DNA of 26,649 nucleotides from an uncultured Prevotellaceae bacterium (GCA_902771155.1 CACXVS010000045.1:1-26649), one strand, 5' to 3'; positions 1 to 8,033 are shown, counted from the first letter of the stretch. Numbers and translations: made by a program. Notes: a model not told the origin generated them from the sequence alone.

Positions 1-846
1 GCACCTAAAGGATTTGAAGAGAAGTTGGCAGAGATTCACAACTATGTCTATCCACCACGACTCTTGCAGGTGGGTGATGAAGCTGTTGATGCCGAACTCT
101 TTGATATGCAGGGACAGAAACACCATTTGTTTGAAGCCTTTTCCAATGGCAAATATGTATTGCTCGACTTCTGGGGCATTGGCTGTGGTCCTTGCATGAT
201 GTCAGAGCCAGAGATGAGAGAAGTTTACGAGAAAATGAAGGACAAATTGGAAATCGTCGCTATCAATCAGAACAAACTCTCTGAGTGGCAGAAGCATGAA
301 TTCAGTAAGCGCATCGTTGGGAAGAACTGGAACAATGCCATGAAGGATATCAGCAGCAAATACTGTGATATGGGTGCCATCCCTTATTATGTAATGATTT
401 CGCCTGATAAGCGCATCATTTGGAAGGCTGTGGGCTATCAACCTGGATATTTCATGGGTCTGGCAGAAGCTCTCAATGGTCCTAAGCAGGATAACAGTTC
501 CAATCTCCAGTTCGCCATTCGCAAAGTTGATGTCAATGCCAACAACACCACCATCAGTTTCCGCTATTATGGCCATAAGGATTACTGGTTCCGCATCGCC
601 AAAGATTCCTACCTTACCGCTAATGGCAAGAAATACAAAATGACAACAGCCGATGGCATCAAACTCGATGAGGACAACTATACCAAGGTGAAAGCCTCCG
701 AATCTACAGACGAGTTTTTAGGCAACACTTACTACTCTGACTTCACACTTACCTTCGAGCCATTTGACATCATCCCCACCACCTTCGACTTCATTGAGGG
801 TGATGTACAGGGTGCTTTCGTCATTCGCAATGTTTCAGTAGAATAA
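1..846 (+). CDS. TlpA-like thiol-disulfide oxidoreductase, 5' end outside the window
   Basis: The reading frame is open from base 1, so the N-terminus is missing; a TTG at 25 is not the start, because the 1846-3309 paralogue aligns through it (APKGFE at its residue 203). The visible 281 residues hold a thioredoxin fold with the redox motif WGIGCGPC (Cys62 and Cys65 of the visible part) and a cis-proline region AIPYY. About 110 residues follow the fold, ending in a beta-rich domain with LTFEPF, FDFIEGD and FVIRN, a pattern I associate with secreted Bacteroidetes proteins. By eye about two thirds of residues match the paralogue. Family knowledge suggests a periplasmic or surface redox protein; the substrate is unknown. 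The stop is followed by a 6-nt spacer to the next gene, so it is probably cotranscribed. Confidence 0.85.
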   Translation, partial: APKGFEEKLAEIHNYVYPPRLLQVGDEAVDAELFDMQGQKHHLFEAFSNGKYVLLDFWGIGCGPCMMSEPEMREVYEKMKDKLEIVAINQNKLSEWQKHEFSKRIVGKNWNNAMKDISSKYCDMGAIPYYVMISPDKRIIWKAVGYQPGYFMGLAEALNGPKQDNSSNLQFAIRKVDVNANNTTISFRYYGHKDYWFRIAKDSYLTANGKKYKMTTADGIKLDEDNYTKVKASESTDEFLGNTYYSDFTLTFEPFDIIPTTFDFIEGDVQGAFVIRNVSVE

Positions 847-852
847 ACCATT

Positions 853-1839
853 ATGAACAAGCGAACAATAATTACGATAATGTTCGCCCTCGTCGCTATG
901 GTAGGGCAAGCACAAGTGAAATGCCACGTCGAAGGAACATTGGAGACCGACGCTTGGGGCGACGACATTATCATCTGCGAGGCTGGGACAGACCTGCGTG
1001 TGGTGGATGATCCGCGCTTTCACGTAAAAGCCAAAGAGGGACGTTTCGCCTACGATATTGAAACCGACTTCCCAAGGCTCTACAATATTTTCTTTCTGAA
1101 ACAATATGAAACAGGACGTTTGTTCTTAGGGAAGTTCATCGCCGGGAACTACAATGTGAGTGTCACGATGTATGAAGACAAAAAGCCATGTATTGTTATC
1201 AACGGTGAGAAAGGTTGCAAGCACCCTTTGCTTTGGAAACTATACGATGTACTTGATGCCATTCAAGTCCTAAAGCATTCGGACGCCTATGTGGACTTCG
1301 ACAAGTCACAGTATGAACGGTGCCTAACACTTTATCACGACACACTCATCAATTATTATCCCGACCATCCCGTTCACGAACAGATTGCCTATGCTGAGGC
1401 GACCTACCGCTTGCAACCAGGCAAGCCCTACATCGACTACAATGTGCGCAACACCGACGGCAAACTCGTCCCTATCTCCACGCTTATCCAAGGCAAGGTT
1501 GCCCTCATAGATTTATGGGCATCCTGGTGTGGTCCATGTCGTCAACATAGCATCGCCATGATTCCCATTTATAAAAGATACAAGGACAAGGGTTTCACCG
1601 TCGTTGCCATTGCCCGTGAGAAAAAGGCAGAGGCTATGCAGAAAGCGATGGAGAGTGACGGCTACCCTTGGCCAAGCCTGTTGGAACTGAACGACGAGAA
1701 TCAGGTATGGCATAAGAACGGAGCCGACAATGCCGGTGGTGCCATGTTCCTTATCGACCGCGACGGCACCATCCTCTCTACTTCCACCGACGCAGAAGAA
1801 TTGGAGCCAATCATCAAGAAAGCACTAAATATTAAATAA
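853..1839 (+). CDS. Secreted TlpA-family thioredoxin-like protein with DUF4369-like N-terminus
   Basis: This 328-residue protein starts with a Sec signal peptide (MNKRTIITIMFALVAMVGQAQ, cleavage likely near residue 19-21). Residues about 22-120 resemble the beta-rich DUF4369 domain, and residues about 190-328 form an AhpC/TSA-TlpA domain with WASWCGPC (Cys226, Cys229). The usual cis-proline loop (G-x-P-T-T-F-L-I) is replaced by NAGGAMFLID, so the proline that normally faces the active site appears to be absent; this may change redox behaviour or substrate binding. It lies 6 nt after the preceding gene and 6 nt before the next, within an array of similar leaders. The general role, periplasmic disulfide reduction or an oxidative-stress function, is inferred from the family only. 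Confidence 0.85.
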   Translation: MNKRTIITIMFALVAMVGQAQVKCHVEGTLETDAWGDDIIICEAGTDLRVVDDPRFHVKAKEGRFAYDIETDFPRLYNIFFLKQYETGRLFLGKFIAGNYNVSVTMYEDKKPCIVINGEKGCKHPLLWKLYDVLDAIQVLKHSDAYVDFDKSQYERCLTLYHDTLINYYPDHPVHEQIAYAEATYRLQPGKPYIDYNVRNTDGKLVPISTLIQGKVALIDLWASWCGPCRQHSIAMIPIYKRYKDKGFTVVAIAREKKAEAMQKAMESDGYPWPSLLELNDENQVWHKNGADNAGGAMFLIDRDGTILSTSTDAEELEPIIKKALNIK

Positions 1840-1845
1840 GTTATT

Positions 1846-3309
1846 ATGAACAAGAAAAGTTTTATTACGATGATGCTCGCCCTCGTCACAATGGCGGGAC
1901 TAGCACAGACGAAAACAGTAACTGTCACTGGTTATTCACCTGCACTGAAAGACGGCACACTGGTGCTGGCCGGTGTTGGTATATCAGGAAATGTTGTCGA
2001 TACCGTCCAAAGCGGGCGTTTTGCCTTTACTCTACCCGTTGAAGAACTATCCAGCGGTTTTCTCTCTTTAGTGGGTGAAGGTTGTCCCAATTTCTCACTC
2101 TCCCTCATGATGAAGCCTGATGTGACTATAAAACTGATGGGTACAGACTGTATCTATCCATTATGGAAAGTGGAAAGCCCAATCCCCGAGCAGCAAACGT
2201 TGAACCATATAACGGAGCATTGTCGTGACATCATAGCGGAATATATCCAACTTGAAAAGAAAAAAGATTGGGATAAGTTAGACTCTATCAGTATGGAGTT
2301 AACGAAGCAGCAGATGGACATCCTTCCCTCGTTGCCTGTAGATGCTGCTTCGTTAAATGTTTTGTGGCGCATATCCAGACCGCTGATAAATATGAAAGGT
2401 TTCCCATATATGCAACAGTTGAAGGATCTGGAGAAATCTTTCTCAGCCCGTGCACCGAAAGGCTTTGAAGATCAATTGGCAGAGATACACACCTATATTT
2501 ATCCTCCGCAAGTACTGCAGGTAGGCGACGAGGCCGTCGATGCCGAACTCTTCGACATGCAGGGTAACACCCATCACCTCCTTGAAGGCATGACGAATGG
2601 TCGATACCTGCTGCTTGATCTCTGGGGCATAGGCTGCGGCCCGTGCCGGATGGCTGAACCAGAGATGAGGGAGGTCTATGAACGAATGAAGGATAAACTG
2701 GAAATCGTCGGCATCAATGAAGACAAACTCTCCTCATGGAAGAATAGCGACTTCAGTAAGCGCATCGTTTGGAAAAACTGGAACGACGGCAAGATGGGAA
2801 GCAGCATCAGCAGCAGATATTGCGACGAAGGGGCTGTTCCATATTACATATTGATCTCACCCGACAAGCGCATCGTGACGAAGAAATCGGGTTATTATAC
2901 TGGAATGTTCTTAGGTTTGGCCGATGCCATCAATGGACTCAGCATCAAGCAAGACAACAGTGCCAATTTCGAGTTGTCCATTCGGAAAGTTGAAGCCAAT
3001 GCCAACGGCACCACCGTCGGTTTCCGCTATTTTAGCCATAAAGAATACGGGTTCCGCATTGTCAAAGATTCCTATCTTGAGGCCAACGGCAAGAGATATA
3101 AAGTGACAGCAGCCGATGGTATTACGCTTGACGAGAACAACTATACCACTGTGAAAGCAACAGATTCCACAGAATATTTCCTGAGTGATCTGAGTTATAT
3201 TGACTTCACGCTTACCTTCGAGCCATTCGAGACAACTCCTGAGGCCTTCGACTTCAAGGCAGGTAACGACGAGGACGCATTTGTAATCCGCAATATTTCG
3301 CTGAAATAA
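1846..3309 (+). CDS. Secreted TlpA-like oxidoreductase, full-length paralogue of the first gene
   Basis: The 487-residue product begins with a signal peptide (MNKKSFITMMLALVTMAGLAQ). A DUF4369-like beta region covers about 24-105, a helical linker about 110-205, and a thioredoxin fold about 220-365 with WGIGCGPC (Cys264, Cys267) and the cis-proline loop AVPYYILIS. A C-terminal beta domain (about 375-487) carries LTFEPF and FVIRNISLK. It is the only complete copy of this architecture here and shows what the truncated first gene lacks. The motif has Gly-Ile-Gly where the classical TlpA motif has Ala-Ser-Trp, a difference shared by both copies. Spacing of 6 nt on both sides indicates one operon. 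The substrate cannot be told from sequence. Confidence 0.88.
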   Translation: MNKKSFITMMLALVTMAGLAQTKTVTVTGYSPALKDGTLVLAGVGISGNVVDTVQSGRFAFTLPVEELSSGFLSLVGEGCPNFSLSLMMKPDVTIKLMGTDCIYPLWKVESPIPEQQTLNHITEHCRDIIAEYIQLEKKKDWDKLDSISMELTKQQMDILPSLPVDAASLNVLWRISRPLINMKGFPYMQQLKDLEKSFSARAPKGFEDQLAEIHTYIYPPQVLQVGDEAVDAELFDMQGNTHHLLEGMTNGRYLLLDLWGIGCGPCRMAEPEMREVYERMKDKLEIVGINEDKLSSWKNSDFSKRIVWKNWNDGKMGSSISSRYCDEGAVPYYILISPDKRIVTKKSGYYTGMFLGLADAINGLSIKQDNSANFELSIRKVEANANGTTVGFRYFSHKEYGFRIVKDSYLEANGKRYKVTAADGITLDENNYTTVKATDSTEYFLSDLSYIDFTLTFEPFETTPEAFDFKAGNDEDAFVIRNISLK

Positions 3310-3315
3310 ACTAAG

Positions 3316-4530
3316 ATGAATAAGAAACACATCATTACCGCACTACTCGCCCTCGTTGCATTGACGGGCTGGGCACAGTTAAATAAGACAGCAGAAGTAA
3401 AGGCAGATTCATTGCAATTATTTGTACAGGCTGGCGACAGTTGCATGCAGCAGTATAACACCTTTGAGGCGCTGAAATATTATCAAGAGGCATATGCCAT
3501 TGCAAAAAACCGAAGTCAGCAGCCGGCTGTAGAACAGCCTGACATTCCTCTTGACAAGTTTGATGAACTTCCAGAGGAGAAACAGGATGAGATTATCGAG
3601 CAGCTGAAGCAATCTGCTGAAAATAGTTCGAAAGTTAACTGCATGGTTCAAATGAAACTCGCAAATTGCCATTATAAGCGTGGCAACTATCGCGAGACGG
3701 CTGACCTCCTGAAATTGGTTCCAGAGGACAGCCTCTCCCACGATGCCTTCCGCCAGCTATGCTTCAGCTATCAGAAACAGGGCGACAACGATTCCTTTAT
3801 CTACTGGGCCAGTCAGCTGAATTACCGTTATCCTATGGATGGCGAGGTGGTTGCTAATCTTATACTCGCAAATATCAAAGCCCAACAACCGCAGGGTGGT
3901 ATTGTCCATGGACTGATATACAGCAAGAGGGATTCCACCAATATCCTCGTGAACAGGGCACTGGCCGATGCATGGTTTGTAAATCGTGACTTCACAGCGG
4001 CTGCCAAGTTATACAATCGGCTGCTGGAGCAGGGGGATTCTACCTTCAACACCTTGTATTCCGCAGGTATGTGCTATTCCCAGATCGAAGACCTGGAACA
4101 AGCCTACCACTATCTAAAATTGGCTTTTCTGATGAGTGGCATGCAGCACTACGGCTGCGCCTACCGTCTTGGAGTGGTCTGCATCGACACGAAGCGCTAT
4201 CCCGAGGGGCTTGGCTATCTCGATCTCGCCAAACAATTGATGCGCCCCGACACCACTATCATGAAGGCCATTACACTCTCGCAAGGAGAGGGCTACTACA
4301 TGACACAGCATTATGAAGAGGCCGTCACAGCGTGGAAGGAACATCTCGCCTATAACCCGACCTCCATCGCCACCTATTATAATATTGCCAATGCCTACGC
4401 TTATCTCCTCAAAGATAGTGAGCAGGCAGAATCATATTATCGCCAGTTTCTCAACCTTGCCCGCAAGGAGGAGAAGCCAACAGATAAACTCAAGGAAATG
4501 ATTAAGCGTGCCGAGGATTGGTACAAATGA
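3316..4530 (+). CDS. Secreted tetratricopeptide-repeat protein
   Basis: The 404-residue product has a signal peptide ([21 protein letters not shown]) almost the same as its neighbours', followed by TPR-like helical pairs over most of its length (for example near residues 30-60, 110-150, 215-280 and 330-385, with patterns such as [12 protein letters not shown] and [11 protein letters not shown]). There is no thioredoxin motif, so this is the one array member with an unrelated mature domain. TPR proteins are protein-binding scaffolds; in the periplasm it could hold partners of the neighbouring TlpA-like proteins, which is inference from context. It starts 6 nt after the preceding stop. Codons 65-95 are rich in Glu, Asp and Lys and interrupt the repeat pattern. 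Confidence 0.85.
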   Translation: MNKKHIITALLALVALTGWAQLNKTAEVKADSLQLFVQAGDSCMQQYNTFEALKYYQEAYAIAKNRSQQPAVEQPDIPLDKFDELPEEKQDEIIEQLKQSAENSSKVNCMVQMKLANCHYKRGNYRETADLLKLVPEDSLSHDAFRQLCFSYQKQGDNDSFIYWASQLNYRYPMDGEVVANLILANIKAQQPQGGIVHGLIYSKRDSTNILVNRALADAWFVNRDFTAAAKLYNRLLEQGDSTFNTLYSAGMCYSQIEDLEQAYHYLKLAFLMSGMQHYGCAYRLGVVCIDTKRYPEGLGYLDLAKQLMRPDTTIMKAITLSQGEGYYMTQHYEEAVTAWKEHLAYNPTSIATYYNIANAYAYLLKDSEQAESYYRQFLNLARKEEKPTDKLKEMIKRAEDWYK

Positions 4531-4546
4531 AAAAGTTTATAACGTC

Positions 4547-4702
4547 ATGAATACATTCACTACGATTTGTCGCAGAATCAAGATTTGGTGGAAAACGCCT
4601 TGTTATTATAGCATTGCGAACGGAATGCCACCCGTCTATGAGAGTGAAGAAGAACTTCAGGAGCTTCTTACAGATTTGAAGAAACAAACGGATAAAGACA
4701 AT
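4547..4702 (+). pseudogene. Open in-frame extension or gene remnant upstream of the fourth TlpA-like gene
   Basis: Between the TPR gene stop and ATG 4703 the frame of the next gene is open from ATG 4547 without a stop, giving 52 codons beginning [17 protein letters not shown] and ending in a charged segment ([21 protein letters not shown]). If translated it would put a cytosolic-looking peptide in front of a signal peptide, which is not expected for a secreted protein. I therefore read it as the remnant of another small gene, or a spacer that stayed open by chance. The family is not recognised. No clear TAnnTTTG promoter was found here. Confidence 0.3.
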
Positions 4703-5757
4703 ATGAAGAACAAGAAAACAATCATTACGATAATGCTCGCCCTCGTCACAGTGGCGGGGCAGGCACAGACGAAGAATTACACTATTCAAGGAAACTTATC
4801 TGAGGTGGCCAAAGCAACGGCGAAACAGGGTGTTAGTTTCGATTCCGTTACCATCGTGAACACCGCAACGAATGAAGTGACTACAAGATGCACCATCCAA
4901 GACGGTGTGTTCACAATCAAGGGAACCATCGACAAGCCCTTCTGTGCAATGCTCTGCATCTGGTCCTCCGCTGAAGTCAATGGGGGCAGAAAGAGCAAGA
5001 GATCCAGATTACCCATTATCATCGAGCCGGGCGACATCATGTTTGATGGCAACCAACAGATTCCTGTAATTAGCGGAACAGTCCGCAATAATGTTTTATC
5101 TGAGACTCTTTCTAAACGCAATACTCCTGATTTTACAGAGACGCTAAAAGGACTTGTCATTCAGCATAAAGACGACGTGTTGGCTATTCCGTTGCTTCTG
5201 ATGTTGGACGACAATATCATGGAACAACCAGAAGTCCTATTGTCACTTATCAATCAAAGTTGTGCTGAGGTACAAAATCATCCGAACATCATAAAAGTGA
5301 AAGAAAAGGCAGAAGCAGCATTGTCACAGGAAGAAGGCGAAATGTTCAAGGACTTTGCCGTAGAGTACAACGGAAAGACGACGCGACTTTCTGACTATGT
5401 GGGGCGCGGCCAATATGTTCTTGCAGACTTCTGGGCTTCATGGTGTGGTCCCTGCCGTCAGCAGATACCCGACTTAATCGGCCTTTATCAGCAGTACAAG
5501 GAGAAAGGGCTGACGGTGCTTGGCATAGCCTTCCGCGACAAGCCCGAAGAGACAGAACAGAAAAAAACATACGTGACCTCAGCATCCCATATCCACAGAT
5601 CATTAATGCCCAGGACATTCCTGCTACGCTCTACGGAATTGATGCCCTCCCTCATACCATTCTCTTTGCCCCCGACGGTACCATTATCGCCCGTAATATC
5701 TATGGGGATGAACTGAAAACGAAATTAGCAGAAATCTTCATGCATCGAAATGAGTAA
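4703..5757 (+). pseudogene. TlpA-family thioredoxin-like gene with a frameshift at an A7 run
   Basis: ATG 4703 is chosen because it begins a signal peptide ([22 protein letters not shown]) matching the neighbouring genes. A DUF4369-like domain follows (about 25-125), then a thioredoxin fold with [10 protein letters not shown] (Cys248, Cys251). The frame is lost at 5561-5567, seven A residues: the uninterrupted frame runs to 5716 with an unrelated tail (337 residues), whereas the frame ending at 5757 encodes the expected fold end ([12 protein letters not shown], then the cis-proline loop [12 protein letters not shown]). One extra A would join them into a normal 351-residue protein. Either the gene is broken or phase-variable, or the A run was miscounted in sequencing. 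The shortened protein would keep both cysteines but lose the last beta strands and cis-proline. Confidence 0.75.
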
Positions 5758-5896
5758 CAACGAGATTAGGTTCAAAGATTCAGACCTGCGTGAAGCCTTG
5801 CGGCGCAAATATACCAATACGCTGGCATTGCTCGCAAACCTCAAGGAGGGTGACGGACAAGGTGCCTTCGTCATCCACAATATTTCAGCAAAATAA
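5750..5896 (+). pseudogene. Chimeric 48-codon remnant ending in the TlpA-paralogue C-terminus
   Basis: An ATG at 5750, overlapping the end of the frameshifted gene, opens 48 codons. The first half (MSNNEIRFKDSDLREALRRK) looks like the N-terminus of an unrelated small cytosolic protein. The second half (LKEGDGQGAFVIHNISAK) matches the extreme C-terminus of the TlpA-like paralogues (IEGDVQGAFVIRNVSVE at 846 and AGNDEDAFVIRNISLK at 3309). The stop is followed by a 6-nt spacer and an ATG (5903), as at the intact junctions, but that ATG opens only a few codons. This looks like a deletion scar of a further array member joined to another gene. Whether the 48-residue peptide is made is unknown. Confidence 0.5.
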
Positions 5897-6033
5897 CCAA
5901 ATATGACCAGGACGCCATCATGAGAAAGGAAACTGGCGTGGATTGGCAAATAATTACATAAATCATCTGCTTGCGTGTCAGGTTGTAAAATGATTGCTGA
6001 TAGTTACTCCAAAAGAAAATCGTCATTTTTGGG

Positions 6034-6095
6034 AAAAGTATCACTATTTGCTTTAACAGACTGAAAATAAGCATATTAGGCTTAGTGATACTTTT
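6034..6095 (+). repeat. Foldback element with 13-nt perfect inverted arms and an inner hairpin
   Basis: AAAAGTATCACTA (6034-6046) and TAGTGATACTTTT (6083-6095) are perfect reverse complements. Between them TGCTT (6049-6053) and AAGCA (6069-6073) can form an inner stem. Outer arms with an inner hairpin is the same layout as the 85-nt element directly to the right, but the arm sequence differs. Confidence 0.6.
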
Positions 6096-6119
6096 TTTGA
6101 AAGTGTCACTACCTTTTTG
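6083..6119 (+). terminator. Possible terminator of the TlpA/TPR array
   Basis: TAGTGATACTTT (6083-6094), a TTTTG loop and AAAGTGTCACTA (6100-6111) form a 12-pair stem with one wobble pair, followed by CC and five T residues (6114-6118). It reads as a factor-independent terminator on the + strand. Its left arm is also the right arm of the larger foldback at 6034-6095, so the two structures exclude each other. Confidence 0.5.
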
Positions 6120-6121
6120 CC

Positions 6122-6213
6122 AAAGTAAAACAACTTGTTTTACCTTGTAAAGTGGCATTTCTTCAGTATATAAAGATGCCTTGCAACATAGTAAAACAAG
6201 TTGTTTTACTTTT
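6122..6213. repeat. 85-nt double-palindrome foldback element, copy A
   Basis: GTAAAACAACTTGTTTTAC (6125-6143) and its exact reverse complement GTAAAACAAGTTGTTTTAC (6191-6209) flank a 47-nt core; each arm is itself almost self-complementary. The core contains an inner stem GGCATT (6154-6159) with GATGCC (6175-6180). The arms are flanked by AAA and TTTT. The same element, same length and same orientation, is at 22731-22815. It sits between convergent genes, 31 nt past the stop of the minus-strand regulator gene. It may act as a two-way terminator, or be a REP- or MITE-like repeat. Confidence 0.85.
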
Positions 6214-6244
6214 GTGGTCAATATCCCGTCAATCCAAGCAAGAA

Positions 6245-7810
6245 CTACTTCTCCCGTCCTTTGAGCCTTGAGCGGAGGGTGCGGAGGGAGGCGGGTTTCA
6301 CGGCTAGGATTTGGGCGATGGTGTCATCATCGTAGTGCAAGTCATCCTGAAGAATGAGGAAAATGTATTGTGCTGGTGTGAGGGAAGAATAGGTACGCTC
6401 CCACTCCTGCCAGCGTTTGGGGCGCAACTGGGCAAAGTAGTCGATTAAGCAATGGCGTTCCTCGGCTTTCATGTCTGCTACCGACTCTTTTTGCTGAAGC
6501 TTCACAAAAGCCCGTGTGCCGATGAGCAGTTTGTTGGAGATGCGCTCTCGGCTGGTCTCTATCTGTCTGTTCAGTTCGGCAATGGTCTGTTCACTGGCCT
6601 CGCCGTTCTGTTGCAGCCGTTCTATCTCTGTCTGGTTCTCGGCGATTCGCCTGGCATGCTCGTCAAGTTGGAATCTTATGTTCCTAACCCTGTAGCGATG
6701 CCACCAGACTACTAATGCCAGCATAACTGAGAAAGCGAAGATTACCCACCCCCATTTAACATTTGTTGACGTTGTTGTGGCCCTCCAGCGTTCCTCGTCA
6801 TACTTCTGCTGCCAGTCGGCTATCTCTATACTGTGATTAGCCGTTATCACCGAGTCTCTGTAAGCATCCACCTGTTTCTTTGTCTCCAAAGCCTCGCTCT
6901 TGTCGCCAGCCAGTTCATAGAGTTCTGCCAACAGTTCCATTGAATTGATGCGTACCAAGGGATCTCCTTCAGGATTGCAAGCCTTTGCTTTCTCGATGGC
7001 TTCTTCATAGCGTCCCTGTGCTTTCAAGAAACGGGCCTCACTAATATACCCTTTCGTGCTACTGGCAGACCTGTTCTGTTTCCAAATGTCGAGATACTTC
7101 TGGGCATTTTCATCATCCCCCTTTTCTTGATACATTACCACCACATTGTGATAGATATCTGAGCGCAAGATACTATCACACAGGTCGATATAGTCCAAAC
7201 TCTTGAGAATACAGGCATAAGCACTGTCTTTCAGATTCATTTGTGCATAAGATGCTGCGCACATCTGCAGACCCCTTAGTACCATAATGGTGTCGTTAAG
7301 TTTGACACTGCTCTCCAAGAACTTCTGCGAATACCTCATGCCGAGCGAATAGTTGATGCATCTGTAGTTTGCAAAGGCCAGATTCTCGTACACCATGTTC
7401 TTCAGCAGTTCATCGTCAGCATCCTCGGCAATGGTCTCAGCCGTCTTGTAATCCTTGATAGCCTCATACGTCTCGCCCAGTAAATGCCTTCTGATACCAG
7501 CCCTGTAATAATACGCCCTGCCACGATGCCACGCGTCGCCATGCTTGTCGTAGTAATCGACGCAAGTCGTGACGAGCGAATCGCCATCTGACTGATGCAG
7601 CACGATATAGTCTGTCATCACCTTTAGCAGATGGTACTCAGCCATATCCGCTTCGGAAAGCGAAGCCGTGTCCACCTTACTTATTAGGATGCGTGCGGAA
7701 TCAGGATGCAGGTGTACGATGTCGGCCGCCTCCTTCAGCATAGGATGGCGCGCCTCACCACAACCAACCATCAAGGTGGTTACTACCAATATCCAGACGA
7801 TCTTTTTCAT
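6245..7810 (-). CDS. Membrane-spanning TPR protein with possible C-terminal DNA-binding domain
   Basis: The 521-residue product starts with a hydrophobic signal ending in MVGC (Cys17), which fits a lipobox. Residues about 20-320 are TPR-like helices (ARFLKAQGRYEEAIEKAKA, LLAELYELAGDKSEALETKK). One strong transmembrane segment lies at about 353-371 (WGWVIFAFSVMLALVVWWH), followed by a charged coiled coil (about 375-425). The last 50 residues (LTPAQYIFLILQDDLHYDDD, then TIAQILAVKPASLRTLRSR) resemble a helix-turn-helix of the LuxR or sigma-region-4 kind. The layout suggests a periplasmic sensor joined directly to a cytosolic regulatory domain, as in several Bacteroidetes one-protein regulators; the DNA-binding role is inference. 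If Cys17 is lipidated, a second membrane anchor would be unusual. The gene converges on the TlpA array. Confidence 0.75.
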   Translation of the reverse strand: MKKIVWILVVTTLMVGCGEARHPMLKEAADIVHLHPDSARILISKVDTASLSEADMAEYHLLKVMTDYIVLHQSDGDSLVTTCVDYYDKHGDAWHRGRAYYYRAGIRRHLLGETYEAIKDYKTAETIAEDADDELLKNMVYENLAFANYRCINYSLGMRYSQKFLESSVKLNDTIMVLRGLQMCAASYAQMNLKDSAYACILKSLDYIDLCDSILRSDIYHNVVVMYQEKGDDENAQKYLDIWKQNRSASSTKGYISEARFLKAQGRYEEAIEKAKACNPEGDPLVRINSMELLAELYELAGDKSEALETKKQVDAYRDSVITANHSIEIADWQQKYDEERWRATTTSTNVKWGWVIFAFSVMLALVVWWHRYRVRNIRFQLDEHARRIAENQTEIERLQQNGEASEQTIAELNRQIETSRERISNKLLIGTRAFVKLQQKESVADMKAEERHCLIDYFAQLRPKRWQEWERTYSSLTPAQYIFLILQDDLHYDDDTIAQILAVKPASLRTLRSRLKGREK

Positions 7811-7830
7811 GATTCAACTGCTTTTTTCAG

Positions 7831-7838
7831 CAAAGTTA
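7831..7838 (-). promoter_or_regulatory. Bacteroidetes -7 box for the TPR regulator gene
   Basis: On the minus strand this reads TAACTTTG, matching TAnnTTTG, and is followed by GC as in many Bacteroidetes promoters. It lies 20 bases before ATG 7810, giving a short leader. No clear -33 TTTG was seen at the right spacing, so support is moderate. Confidence 0.5.
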
Positions 7839-8033
7839 ATCATTATATTCGACTTGATACCACCCGATTGGTATTTTAAAGAATAATTCAAGGAATTTAA
7901 GAGTATCGCCCTTCGTCAGGTGTTACAATTTAGCACTTTTTCCTTTGAAACATTTGGATTATGCTTCTTATTATCAGAGCTTTAACTCTAAAACTATTGT
8001 AACATGTCTTGCCTCATATTATCAGCATTTTTC

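Larger units (their letters stand above)
5897..6244. other. Convergent intergenic region filled with inverted repeats
   Basis: There is no convincing gene. The left 130 bases hold only very short open frames, one from ATG 5903 that looks like an eroded start of a lost array member. The rest, from 6034 to 6213, consists of two foldback elements described separately. A minus-strand open frame across this region has no recognisable features and overlaps the repeats, so it is not called. Confidence 0.6.

Noticed and set aside
25..846. TTG at 25 as the start of the first gene
   Set aside because: The paralogue at 1846-3309 aligns through this point, so the frame continues to the left beyond the window.
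5560..5568. Programmed -1 ribosomal frameshift at the A7 run
   Set aside because: A slippery heptamer needs the phase A-AAA-AAA; here the codons read CAG AAA AAA ACA, one base out of phase. A length change of the run explains the data better.
6122..6213. Start of a CRISPR array
   Set aside because: The two 19-nt repeats are inverted to each other, only two are present per locus, and there are no further repeat-spacer units or cas genes.
5871..6221. 116-codon minus-strand open frame
   Set aside because: It lies over the foldback repeats, has low-complexity hydrophobic and Lys-rich composition and no neighbouring signals.
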